This document shows, piece by piece, positions 35,290 to 46,500 of a DNA stretch of 64,000 bases (positions are counted from its first letter, which is position 1; every line of letters starts with the position of its first letter). The notes under the pieces are model-generated. The model saw only the letters and a program-made list of their open reading frames with translations. It did not search any database and had not been told where the DNA came from. The stretch is from Anadara kagoshimensis (lineage: Eukaryota; Mollusca; Bivalvia; Arcoida; Arcidae): assembly GCA_021292105.1 (NCBI GenBank), contig CM037874.1, positions 57,328,539-57,392,538 of the forward strand. The letters are read 5' to 3'. A program made the position numbers and the translations under genes.

Positions 35290-35935
35290 TAAACAACATT
35301 GACCTGGTTAGTTGACCTTTAATTTAAATATTTATCATGAACAAGTACATTTATGTATCGAGGACACAAGTATAGTGTGTCAAGTTTGACCTGGTCGTTT
35401 GACCTTAAATTTAAATATTCAAACAGACATATCCGTTGTGTAATTTAGGGTCTATATTAAGTTAATATACATGGATAGATAATAGTAATAGTGGATATTG
35501 TGTGTTTATGGTAATAGAACATGCTGTTTACGCAAATCACACCACCCATTAGCCAAATCTAGTATCAATTTAAAGGTCAAACGGTCAGGTCAAACTTGAC
35601 GCTTTTACAAAGCGTGACATGTGAACTGTGTAACATTGACCTGTCCGGTTGAGCTTTTATTAAGAATATTCTATAGTAAGATCCACTTAATATAGGTGTA
35701 GTGTTAAGAGTCGCGTGTTATACATACCCAACTAGCGTTTCTCGTTGTGTAAACGAAATAAACACTTGCGTTTCTTACACGTAAATGAACTCGTCCGCCA
35801 TGAATATATAAATCAAAGGTCAAGCGGACAGGTCAATGTGGTTACTGCGAACCCTACACTATCCATATATTAGGTGAATCGTCCATTATGAATATTTCTA
35901 AACAAAAAGAGGTCAGTCAAGCGGACAGGTCAAAG
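35290..35935. repeat. Cluster of nested 'TTGACCTGTC' inverted-repeat elements
   Basis: Left ends of the form 'acctgtccgtttgacctt' occur at about 35301, 35388 and 35640, and their inverse ('aaggtcaaacggacaggtca' type) at about 35571, 35815 and 35915. The interiors share 'aaatatttatcatgaac'. The family also occurs at 24.4, 38.9, 39.2 and 43.5/52.7 kb. Confidence 0.65.
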
Positions 35936-36659
35936 ATGTTTGCCAACATGACAAAATATCTATAAACACAGTTTATGTATCTCAATACGAGTGACATAAT
36001 AAACAGAAATAAATGTGATTTACGTTACATTTTCAATATTATACTGAGATGGTCCGTTCTTTGAATGATATCGTGGAGGAAACCGGAGACCTTGTGATCC
36101 TGGTCAGTTGATCAGCTGGGGTTAATGAAAGATTAATTTTGCAAAGATTGCTTTAGATTTTATTCGACCGACAAGGTTCAATGACGGTGAAATGCTTAGA
36201 ATTTATTTTCTGGGGCTGAACCCACTTTGTCATCGTGACCTTTCCCGTATTCATGGATATTAATGAACAAAGACAAAAAATTAACCATGCACACGGTGGT
36301 TGGTGTTATGCGTTTTTTATTCTAGAATCCGGGAGGGTGATCAATGCGTGCACAGAATTTTCAAAATTCCTCTCAATCGTAAAATTTAAAGGAAGGAAAA
36401 AACAAATTATTACAGGCTTAAATTTCATGAAAATCTAGAAGGCGTTTTTCATTTACAATGGTGTGGAATAATTTATCGTAATTTAAGACAACTGAAGACG
36501 ATACTTGTCAAAAAATTGTAATTAAAGCCTTGACTGTATAATTCATACACTGGTCTGTATTTGAGTCATCCTATTTTTAAATCACAGCTAAAAACGAAAC
36601 ATTAAAATCTAAAAAAAAAAAAAAACAACAACAAAAAGACCTATGTATACCGTGTTTAA

Positions 36660-37090
36660 AATAAGACATGACATATACCCAGCCTTGTACGCAGTGATAA
36701 ATGCGTGCGTTAAAGTTATTTCAACTTATTTGACTTATATCGAGATGTTACCAGCCTTGTTTATACAGTGTAAAATGCATGTGTTTAAATTGTTTGAATT
36801 ATATCGAGATGTTACCAGCTTTGTATACAGGTTTTCAAATCATTTTACTTATATCGAGATGTTGCCAACATTGTATGCAGGTGAAAAAAATGAGATTTTT
36901 AAAATTATTTGACTTATATGGAGATGTTACCAACCTTGTATGCAGGTGAAAATGAAATCTTTAAAATTATTTGACTTATATAAATATGACATTATGCAGG
37001 TAAAAAATGAGAAAAAAAGCAAATCTGGAGATACCATCAGCCTTTTATGCAGTTGAAATATGAGTGTTCAAATTATGGCACTTATACCGA
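36660..37090. repeat. About seven imperfect ~60-bp tandem units
   Basis: The unit contains 'ttatatcgagatgttaccag' followed by 'ccttgtatgcaggtgaaaa' and 'tttaaattatttgac'. Later units are more diverged. Located in the PIGZ-like intron 1. Confidence 0.75.
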
Positions 37091-37099
37091 GATGTAACA

Positions 37100-37275
37100 G
37101 TAATATATCATGAATACTTGCCGTATCTGACTAGGTAGTGACTGTTCTTTCGCCAACCACTCCGTATTTGAAAGTCACAAGGTCCTTCAAAAGAGACCTT
37201 AAAACCGATGACGTCTCGATATACGTGAAATATTCTTGACTGTGACGTAAAACCCCAATCAATCAATAAATCAAT
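37100..37275 (+). mobile_element. 5'-truncated SINE
   Basis: The 3' part of the same SINE family as at 962 and 63190 ('ggtagtgactgttctttcgcc', 'aaagagaccttaaaac', and a CAATCAATCAATAAATCAATC tail). The tRNA-like head is missing. Confidence 0.7.
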
Positions 37276-37624
37276 CTTTTTTTTCAACATGCAATATTAA
37301 AGGTCAATTGCAGCCCTTGTCATAGGCCGAATAATCCGCCTTATCCATGGTATGTTATTTTAGTAATAACAAAAATGATCCACTACTTTTAAGGCAGAAA
37401 ATTCGGTCTACCTTTATCGTGCCCATTTCCTTATTTGGAAATAAAGAACGCGTCCTCGACGCGATCAAATTACAACAGTTGAAATCTTTTGATGTTTTCA
37501 TTTAAAAGTTCAGCGTAAAATTTATTTAAATTCGGTTTTATTTAAAAATCTAAATATTGAATTACGTAACAATAGCGCACTGGTCCACTAAACAGTTTCA
37601 AATTTACCAAATAGACTTTGAAGG

Positions 37625-37630
<6 letters not shown>

Positions 37631-37666
<36 letters not shown>
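37631..37666. repeat. (TC)n microsatellite
   Basis: About 18 perfect TC units. Confidence 0.97.
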
Positions 37667-37669
<3 letters not shown>

Positions 37670-37892
37670 AATGACCCATTTCGATTGAACATGTACGTTT
37701 TATTAAGCCCTCGGCCTTGTTTCACTTTTTTTTAAATTTAAATTTACAAAGTCTGACAACACCACCGGCGATGAAAGAGAACACCATGGTTTGATTTTCA
37801 ACTTGATAAACTATTTTAGAAGTAATAGATTGTTGGATTTACATGAATTGTGACAACTCTATAACAGATTACGTCTTCATAGCAAATAAAAC

Positions 37893-37896
37893 ACAA

Positions 37897-37938
<42 letters not shown>
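37893..37938. repeat. (AAAT)n microsatellite
   Basis: About eleven AAAT units. Confidence 0.97.
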
Positions 37939-37939
<1 letters not shown>

Positions 37940-37989
37940 CAATGTGACATTAACTAGATACGACACTAACCGTAGAAACCCGTTGTGAC

Positions 37990-38700
37990 ATAATCGGAGA
38001 AAATCATCTAGGTGCGACGTAAACCACGGGAGGCAATCTAGATGCGACGCAAACCAGGAAGCAATCTAGGTGCGACGTAAACCAGGGGAAGCAATCTAGA
38101 TGCGACTTGGACCAGGAAAACAATCTTGACGTAAACAATGGAAAGTAATCTTGATGCGACTGTTACCAGGGGAAGCCATCTATATGCAACGTAAGCCACG
38201 GAAAGCAATCAAGATGCGACGTAAACCAGGAAAAACAATCTAAACGCGGTGTAAACCACGGTGAGCAATCAATCTAGATGCGACATTAACAAGGAAAGCA
38301 ATCTAACGCAACGTAAGCAACGTGAATCAGGGAAAGCTTAGCCTAGGGAAATCTAGACGCGACAACAACCGCGTAGAAACCCATCGTGATGAGATATTAG
38401 CCTGGGGAAATCTAGACGCGACAACAACCGCGTAGAAAACCATCGTGATGAGATATTAGCCTGGGGAAATCTAGACGCGACAACAACCGCGTAGAAAACC
38501 ATCGTGATGAGATATTAGCCTGGGGAAATCTAGACATGGCAACAACCGTGCAGAAAACACTCTAGATGCGATGTTATCTGAGAAAAATATCTAAATGTGA
38601 CATCATCTAGATTCGACGTTAACCATAGAAAGCCATGATCTAGACACTACGCTAATCCTGACGTCGTGTACCAGTGGAAAGTATATAGATGCGACACTAA
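37990..38700. repeat. 'atctagatgcgac' array: ~29-bp units, then 59-bp units
   Basis: From about 38000 to 38340, imperfect 25-34-bp units of the form 'caatctagatgcgacgtaaa' plus 'ccaggaaag'. From 38341 a longer unit of exactly 59 bp ('gcctggggaaatctagacgc' onward) repeats at 38341, 38400, 38459 and 38518, the first three nearly identical. The 59-bp unit contains the shorter core. Non-coding, in the PIGZ-like intron. Confidence 0.9.
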
Positions 38701-38795
38701 CCTTATTAATTTTGTTTCCAAATATTAATATTAGTTTTAATTGCTTCGACTAACTTTTTACCAACTTACTTGTAAATGTTTCGGTTTTCCGTTCA

Positions 38796-38817
38796 CACAC
38801 ACACACACACACCCACC

Positions 38818-38854
<37 letters not shown>
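38796..38854. repeat. (CA)n/(CCCA)n microsatellite
   Basis: CA repeats interrupted by CCCACCCACCCA. Confidence 0.95.
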
Positions 38855-38857
<3 letters not shown>

Positions 38858-38901
38858 CGCGCGCGTTACCATGTTAAATACAACTTTTAGTAATAAGCAA
38901 A

Positions 38902-39105
38902 CAACAATGACCTGTTCGCTTGACCTTTCATTAGGAATATTCATATACTTAGGATGGTCCACCAGGAAATTGTATCGTCGTTAATACATAAACAACGCCT
39001 TTGTACACTGTTTCCCGTGATACAGACAAAATAATCATCCGTGTACCCTGTATATAAATGAACTTTTTTTTTTTAGGTCAATCGGACAGGTCAATTTTGT
39101 TTGAC
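38902..39105. mobile_element. Inverted-repeat element, 'TTGACCTGTC' family
   Basis: Left end 'caatgacctgttcgcttgac' and right end 'ggtcaatcggacaggtcaat' are inverse copies about 200 bp apart. Confidence 0.65.
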
Positions 39106-39229
39106 TTCTTTTGCAAATACAATGGAAAACCTGACGGACATGATTGATTACAAAGAAGTTAAATGTTAAATGTTTAACATCTAATAATAGGTGTCGCCGA
39201 ACTAAGATACAGTAATTACAATGTAGGCA

Positions 39230-39435
39230 AACAACATTGACCTGTCCGTTTGACCTTTAACTTAAATATTTATCACGAACAATATCATCAATATATAGAG
39301 AACACAGGTTTTCATTTTGTCTATATCATGGATAAACCTGCATTGATTGTGTATTTACTGCCAATCACGACACTACCTTTACACTGGGTGGATCCTAATG
39401 TTGTTCCTTATGAAAGGTCAAACGGACAGGTCATT
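39230..39435. mobile_element. Inverted-repeat element, 'TTGACCTGTC' family
   Basis: Left end 'cattgacctgtccgtttgac' and right end 'ggtcaaacggacaggtcatt' are close inverse copies about 200 bp apart. The best-preserved member in the window. Confidence 0.7.
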
Positions 39436-39914
39436 ACCTATTTAGTTGAAGGGTTGCAATTAAGCATACTTCACGTATGGGGGACTGAAGTGTCAACAAC
39501 AACCGTTTCATGACAAGGGTATTCATGTACGTGATCTAGAGTGGAGTAATGATGTTTTACCTCTCAGTGATATCGAGACAGTCAGTTCATCAATAACAGA
39601 GGTAATCAAAGTGCCTGAGAACATAATTAATCTACCTTCGGCTAGCGAACTAACACATTTCTCGTATTAGGATCTGTCCCGAGTTGATTCGAACCTTTAA
39701 TTTGTAGTGATGGGTAGTGTGATCAGTAAATGCGCATTTTAGACCATCTGGCCACAAAGGCCCCTACAAGGGTATACATTTTGTATGCACTGCAGTTTTC
39801 AACGTTAGGAGTTGTGATTTTTGCACTAGAACTAAATTACGGATATTTTTCATGGATTTTAAAAGTTCCGTTGCATCTTTGTCTGCAAATTACGGAGAAT
39901 CTATTTCCATTTGT

Positions 39915-39975
39915 TGATTCATGTATTTATTTATCTATTTATTATTTATTTATTTATTTATTATTTATTGAAATT
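39915..39975. repeat. (TTTA)n-rich tract
   Basis: Imperfect TTTA/TTAT repeats. Confidence 0.85.
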
Positions 39976-40209
39976 TTTAAGTTACTCGTGCCTTAATATT
40001 CTGCCATTTATTTCAGGTTTAACAACTACTTATATAAATCCACCCTATTCACACGACACTAATATTTCTGGAATTCTTCCGAAGATACCAATGTCGCTAA
40101 AATTTCCGGATTTTCTCCGGAGTCACCAATGTCACAATATATAGAAATTACAGACAATTTCCATGCCATTATCCAAAAATACAACTCGTTCAGTTTTTTT
40201 TTACATCAA

Positions 40210-40482
40210 AACTCTCTCTCTCTCTCTTCTCCTCTCTCTCTCTCTCTCTCCGCTTTCCCTATTTTTTAAGCATGCATTAAGACCCTAAACCCCCTTTTTA
40301 ATACCCTGATATGTACAACTCTCTCTCTCTCTCTCTCTCTCTCTCCCCCCCCCCCCCCCCCCCCCCCCCCGCTTTCCCTATTTTAGGCATGCATTAAGAC
40401 CCCCCTCTCTCTCTCTATTTTTTTTATACATGCACTAAGACCCTAAAGCTCCATTTTTAAGACGCTGACCCTCTCTCTCCTA
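40210..40482. repeat. (CT)n and poly-C tracts within a repeated ~130-bp segment
   Basis: CT runs at 40213-40252, 40318-40345 and 40405-40415, and a run of about 25 C at 40346-40370. 'gctttccctatttt' plus 'gcatgcattaagaccc' follows the first two runs, so the segment itself is repeated. Confidence 0.9.
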
Positions 40483-40532
40483 AATTATACACATACTTCA
40501 AATTATCAAGATAATTAATATTTTCCACTTAC

Positions 40533-41061
40533 TTTCCAAGGACTGAAATATTTCATCAGGATGTAAAATCCACCAATTCATCTTATCGGAAACATAAATT
40601 ATTCGGAATAATAATGTCAAAATAAAAACTACCCAGTGGGTATTCTCTGGAAAAATATTTTCAGAATGTGTACCATCATCTATTGATGTGTCGCTACACT
40701 GTTCTGTTTTATCACAACTCTTACTGCTCTCATGATCATTGTCACTATAACGGGGCTGTATCCATTTTGAAGTTGATCTCGGCATCGAATCTTCGCGAGT
40801 TTTTGTCGATCCCTCGTGAGTTTTTGTTGATTCCTCGTGAGTTTTTGTAGATCTTTCGCGAGTTTTTGTCGATCCCTCGTTAGTTTTTGTAGATCTTTCG
40901 TGAGATTTTGTCGATTCCTTGTGAGTTTTTGTCAAATCCTCGTTAGTTTTTGTCGACCCTTCGCGATGCTTTTTATCATCCTTAGTTTGTTTCCCGTTTG
41001 TTTCAGAATTTTTAATCTGTCCATTTTGTTTTTCAACATTTTTCGAATTCTTCCGTTTCAT
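40533..41061 (-). CDS. PIGZ-like gene, exon 1 (N-terminus of GPI mannosyltransferase 4)
   Basis: Starts at the ATG on the minus strand at 41061 (an in-frame stop lies just upstream) and runs 176 codons plus one base to GAAA|GTAAGT. The first ~130 residues are hydrophilic, with about eight copies of an STKTHEG-like octapeptide. A membrane segment (WVVFILTLLFRIIYV) follows, then WILHPDEIFQSLE, the HPDExFQS catalytic-loop motif of GT22 mannosyltransferases that use dolichol-phosphate mannose in the ER. PIGZ/SMP3 adds the fourth mannose to GPI anchors. HPDE plus THTFINS in exon 3 favours this branch over PIGB, ALG9 or ALG12. Phase fits exon 2. Human and yeast proteins lack the long charged N-terminus. 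Confidence 0.8.
40790..40965 (-). repeat. Coding 24-bp tandem repeat (octapeptide)
   Basis: About seven units of 24 bp within exon 1 of the PIGZ-like gene, encoding (S/D)(T/L)(T)K(T/S)(H/N/R)E(G/E/D/R)-type octamers. All units keep frame. Some unit ends carry Arg codons CGC in place of CAC. Confidence 0.9.
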
Positions 41062-41921
41062 GTTCACTGATTATCAATTGTAACGTCTCACTTGTTTCGC
41101 AGCTTCTGTGTGTAGTATGTACACATGTATAAATAAATACCTCACACTGAAAAGTCATCCACAAAACATTGTAATCAATAATTGTGTTGTGTACCACAAC
41201 GTAAACAGTACAAAACTGACGGGATAAAATTACAATTTATTACAACTTAATGAAAACCCAACACTGGTAGCATATAAACAATATAATAAAACGTTTATTG
41301 CCTTTGTCGATTTAATTTAAATATTTAAAAGCCTCCTTTGGCTAGAAAACGTTTGTGTTTATCGGTTTTATTATTAGTTCAAACTTACATAGGTATTCAC
41401 AGAAGTCAATTTGATTCAGTGTTTACTGTTTTCCGTTTTTAATCCATGCCTTTTCAACTTGATAATAAAGTTTTAAATATCGTAAAAGAAAAGTCATTAC
41501 ACAGTTTGCTGATTTCACGAGAGATGGCGCTGATAAACCAGGTGAAACGAACATCTTGACAAGTTTGACCTGGACATTTCAACCCTAAAATAAAATACCG
41601 AAAATTGTCTCAACTGTATTAAGGATGTATTTATTTTTTACCCATTCAACTTTATATTATTTAAAAGAGGTCGTATTTTTAAAGTCAAATGTACTTTTAT
41701 AGTGGAAAAACAAAGATTTTTAAAGAATTAGATTTTTTAAAATTCAGAGTTAACATGTTTGGTTAAACTAGTTGAGTTATACCTCCCGGCCATGGTTCAG
41801 ATGTAATCGCTTCAATGCTGATACTATTTCATTGTTTAAGGTGACATTGTTACAAACTTTGTCATCTATGTTGTTATATTGTTACATATAAACTGCTCTC
41901 TCTCTCTCTTTCTCTCTCTCA

Positions 41922-41968
<47 letters not shown>

Positions 41969-42270
41969 ATATTACTTCTAGATATATATTTCGCAGATCA
42001 CGGTGCTTCTATCCGCCAAGATTTGAATCCTTAACGTGGTGAAGTTTATTGGTTAGCTTATCGAAAGAGAGAGTTCCGGTTTCCTCAACCATTCAAACAC
42101 TTTATATAAGGTCCTTATAATATAGCTACTGAGTCTATGTTAGATCAATTTTGATACAATTGTAATTGACTATAATTTGGAGGTGGGGGAGGGATGTGCA
42201 AAAAGTGTACCGTATTTTTCAAAGAAAATTCTTAGGTATTTTCATGTTTCGGATAATTTCGTGTTCCTTT
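41062..42270. other. Upstream region of PIGZ-like gene; no further gene seen
   Basis: AT-rich. Contains a short (CT)n and an (AAAT)n tract at 41897-41970 and a fragment of the 'TTGACCTGTC' family near 41553-41590. No promoter motif can be assigned. Confidence 0.45.
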
Positions 42271-42274
42271 CATT

Positions 42275-42405
42275 CCCAGTTTTGATTACACACGTAACGG
42301 GTGGTTAAAACAGGGGGACTTTACCTTTATGGAGCACCCGGTCTCACGTCCCTGGTGGAGGTTCATGTGTGTAAACCTAATTTGCCAGTTTTTGGATTGT
42401 TGCTT
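42275..42405 (+). mobile_element. Retroelement family R 3' end, plus strand
   Basis: Reads 'ttttgattacacacg', 'ggagcacccggtctcacgtc', 'cctggtggaggttcatgtg', 'cctaatttgccag' and then the terminal 'ttggattgttgcttgg' and 'atggattggtatgtttg', in the same order as the minus-strand copies at 24.2, 25.4 and 31.2 kb. It passes without a break into the 49-bp array. Confidence 0.75.
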
Positions 42406-43310
42406 GGATATGGATTGGTATGTTTGTTTTCACTTTGTTTTGAGATTGTGGTTTGAACATGGATTGGTGTGTTTGTTTCTATTTGAACATAGATTGGTAT
42501 ATTTGTTTTCACTTTGCTTTGCGATTGTTGTTTGGACATGGATTGATATGTTTGTTGTTACTTTGTTTTGGGATTGTGACTTGGACATGAATTGGTATGT
42601 TTGTTTTTACATTGCTTTTGAATTGTGCTTTGGAGAAAGATTGGTATGTTTGTTTTCACTTTGTTTTTGGATTGTGGTTTGGAAATGGATTGGTATGTTT
42701 GTTTCTTTTTTGAACATAGATTGGTATATTTGTTTTCACTCTGCTTTGAGATTGTTGTTTGGACATGGATTGATATGTTTGTTGTTTCTTTGCTTTGGGA
42801 TTGTGGCTTGGACATGGATTGGTGTGTTTGTTTTTACTTTGTTTTGGGGTTGTGGTTTGGACATGGATTGGTATGTTTCTTTTTACTTTGTTTTGGGATT
42901 GTGATTTGGACATGGATTGGTATGTTTCTTTTTACTTTGTTTTGGGATTGTGGTTTGGACATGGATTGGTATGTTTGTTTCTATTTTGAACTTAGATTGG
43001 TATATTTGTTTTTACTTTGCTTTGGAATTGTGGTTTGGACATGGATTGATGTGTTCGTTTTTACTTTGCTTTGAGATTGTTGTTTGGACATGGATTGGTA
43101 TGTTTTTTTACTTTGCTTTAGGGTAATGTTGGACCTAGATTGTTATGTTTGTTTTTATTCAAAATGTGTGCTTTGGACATGGAATGGCGTGTTTGTTTTT
43201 ACTTTGCTTTCGGATTGTGGTTTAGACATGGAGTAGTAGTGTGTTTGTTTTTACTTTGCTTTCGGATTGTGTTGGACATAAATTGGTATGTTTTTTTTGA
43301 TATTAACTTT
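42380..43310 (+). repeat. 49-bp satellite grown from retroelement R 3' end
   Basis: About 18 units of roughly 49 bp: 'tttttactttgctttgggat', 'tgtggtttggacatgg' and 'attggtatgtttg'. The first unit is the 3' terminus of the element at 42275. Some units are shortened ('ttctatttgaacatagattg'). Units are only moderately alike, so the array is fairly old. Confidence 0.9.
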
Positions 43311-43488
43311 CAGTCCTTTCAGAACCTCTCAATATAAGTACAACACTATTGGCCTTTGTTAAAACAAGATTTTCCTTCAAAAGATTATTGACTCCTTGCT
43401 TGATGGGAGTAGTCGACTGGAATAATAGATGATCATTGTTCATCAAAGTACAACCAGATCTAATCAATATTCAAAATCTTAATGTTAT

Positions 43489-43530
43489 AGGCAAACAACA
43501 TTGACCTGTCCGTTTGATATCTAATTTAAA
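43489..43530 (+). mobile_element. Left end of 'TTGACCTGTC' element that contains the 9-kb array
   Basis: 'ggcaaacaacattgacctgt' followed by 'ccgtttga' is the family's left end. The next inverse end, without any other in between, is at 52715-52745. Confidence 0.65.
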
Positions 43531-43599
43531 TACTAAGTATATTTATTACATAACATTTTGTAGGCAACACGGATATTAATTTCGACTACTTTTTTAGAA

Positions 43600-46500
43600 A
43601 CATACATTGTGTTTTTAGAAACATGCATTGTGTTTTAGAAATGTACATTGTGTTTTACAAACGTGCATTGTGTTATTGTGTTTTAGAAACATGCATTGTG
43701 TTATTGTGTTTTAGAAACATGCATTGTGTTATTGTGTTTTAGAAACATGCATTGTGTTATTGTGTTTTAGAAACGTGCATTGTGTTATTGTGTTTTAGAA
43801 ACGTGCATTGTGTTTTAGAAACGTGCATTGTGTTTTAGAAACGTGCATTGTGTTTTAAAACGTGCATTGTGTTATTGTGTTTTACAAACGTGCATTGTGT
43901 TATTGTGTTTTACAAACGTGCATTGTGTTTTAGAAACGTGCATTGTCTTTTAATTAAAAACGTGCATTGTAAAAACGTGCATTGTGTTTTAGAAACGTGC
44001 GTCGTGTTTTGTATTTTAGAAACATGCATTAAGTTTAGAAACATGCATTGTGTTTTAGAAACATGCATCGTGTTTTGTATTTTAGAAACATGCATTGTGT
44101 TTTTAGAAACATGCATTGTGCTTTAGAAATGTGCATTGTGTTTTACAAACGTGCATTGTGTTATTGTGTTTTACAAACGTGCATTGTGTTATTGTGTTTT
44201 AGAAACGTGCATTGTGTTTACAAACGTGCATTGTGTTATTGTGTTTTACAAACGTGCATTGTGTTATTGTGTTTAGAAACGTGCATTGTGTTTTAGAAAC
44301 GTGCATTGTCTTTTAAAAACGTGCATTGTAAAAACGTGCATTGTGTTTTAGAAACGTGCGTCGTGTTTTGTATTTTAGAAACATGCATTAAGTTTTAGAA
44401 ACATGCATTGTGTTTAGAAATGTGCATTGTGTTTTACAAACGTGCATTGTCTTATTGTGTTTTACAAACGTGCATTGTCTTATTGTGTTTTAGAAACATG
44501 CATTGTGTTATTGTGTTTTAGAAACATGCATTGTGTTATTGTGTTTTAGAAAACATGCATTGTGTTATTGTGTTTTAGAAACATGCATTGTGTTATTGTG
44601 TTTTAGAAACATGCATTGTGTTATTGTGTTTTAGAAACATGCATTGTGTTATTGTGTTTTAGAAACGTGCATTGTGTTATTGTGTTTTAGAAACGTGCAT
44701 TGTGTTATTGTGTTTTAGAAACGTGCATTGTGTTTTACAAACGTGCATTGTGTTATTGTGTTTTAGAAACATGCATTGTGTTTTTGTGTTTTAGAAACAT
44801 GCATTGTGTTATTGTGTTTTAGAAACATGCATTGTGTTATTGTGTTTTAGAAACATGCATTGTGTTATTGTGTTTTAGAAACGTGCATTGTGTTATTGTG
44901 TTTTAGAAACGTGCATTGTGTTTAGAAACGTGCATTGTGTTTTAGAAACGTGCATTGTGTTTTACAAACGTGCATTGTGTTATTGTGTTTTACAAACGTG
45001 CATTGTGTTATTGTGTTTTAGAAACGTGCATTGTGTTTTAGAAACGTGCATTGTCTTTTAATTAAAAACGTGCATTGTAAAAACGTGCATTGTGTTTTAG
45101 AAACGTGCGTCGTGTTTTGTATTTTAGAAACATGCATTAAGTTTTAGAAACATGCATTGTGTTTTAGAAACATGCATCGTGTTTTGTATTTTAGAAACAT
45201 GCATTGTGTTTTTAGAAACATGCATTGTGTTTTAGAAATGTGCATTGTGTTTTACAAACGTGCATTGTGTTATTGTGTTTTACAAACGTGCATTGTGTTA
45301 TTGTGTTTTAGAAACGTGCATTGTGTTTTACAAACGTGCATTGTGTTATTGTGTTTTACAAACGTGCATTGTGTTCTTGTGTTTTAGAAACGTGCATTGT
45401 GTTTTAGAAACGTGCATTGTCTTTTAAAAACGTGCATTGTAAAAACGTGCATTGTGTTTTAGAAACGTGCGTCGTGTTTTGTTTTTAGAAACATGCATTA
45501 AGTTTTAGAAACATGCATTGTGTTTTAGAAATGTGCATTGTGTTTTACAAACGTGCATTGTGTTATTGTGTTTTACAAACGTGCATTGTGTTATTGTGTT
45601 TTAGAAACATGCATTGTGTTATTGTGTTTTAGAAACATGCATTGTGTTATTGTGTTTTAGAAACATGCATTGTGTTATTGTGTTTTAGAAACATGCATTG
45701 TGTTATTGTGTTTTAGAAACATGCATTGTGTTATTGTGTTTTAGAAACATGCATTGTGTTATTGTGTTTTAGAAACGTGCATTGTGTTATTGTGTTTTAG
45801 AAACGTGCATTGTGTTATTGTGTTTTAGAAACGTGCATTGTGTTTTACAAACGTGCATTGTGTTATTGTGTTTTAGAAACATGCATTGTGTTATTGTGTT
45901 TAGAAACATGCATTGTGTTATTGTGTTTAGAAACATGCATTGTGTTATTGTGTTTTAGAAACATGCATTGTGTTATTGTGTTTTAGAAACGTGCATTGTG
46001 TTATTGTGTTTTAGAAACGTGCATTGTGTTTTAGAAACGTGCATTGTGTTTTAGAAACGTGCATTGTGTTTTACAAACGTGCATTGTGTTATTGTGTTTT
46101 ACAAACGTGCATTGTGTTATTGTGTTTTAGAAACGTGCATTGTGTTTTAGAAAACGTGCATTGTCTTTTAATTAAAAACGTGCATTGTAAAAACGTGCAT
46201 TGTGTTTTAGAAACGTGCGTCGTGTTTTGTATTTTAGAAACATGCATTGTGTTTTTAGAAACATGCATTGTGTTTTAGAAACATGCATCGTGTTTTGTAT
46301 TTTAGAAACATGCATTGTGTTTTAGAAACATGCATCGTGTTTTGTATTTTAGAAACATGCATTGTGTTTTAGAAACATGCATTGTGTTTTAGAAATGTGC
46401 ATTGTGTTTTAGAAACGTGCATTGTCTTTTAATTAAAAACGTGCATTGTAAAAACGTGCATTGTGTTTTAGAAACGTGCGTCGTGTTTTGTATTTTAGAA

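Noticed and set aside
37631-37666. Telomere-like or regulatory role for the microsatellites
   Set aside because: None carries a TTAGGG-type motif, and nothing nearby indicates function.
42329-43337. Open frames rich in Trp/Phe/Cys (for example 191 codons at 42329)
   Set aside because: They are read through the 49-bp satellite and lack family or splice support.
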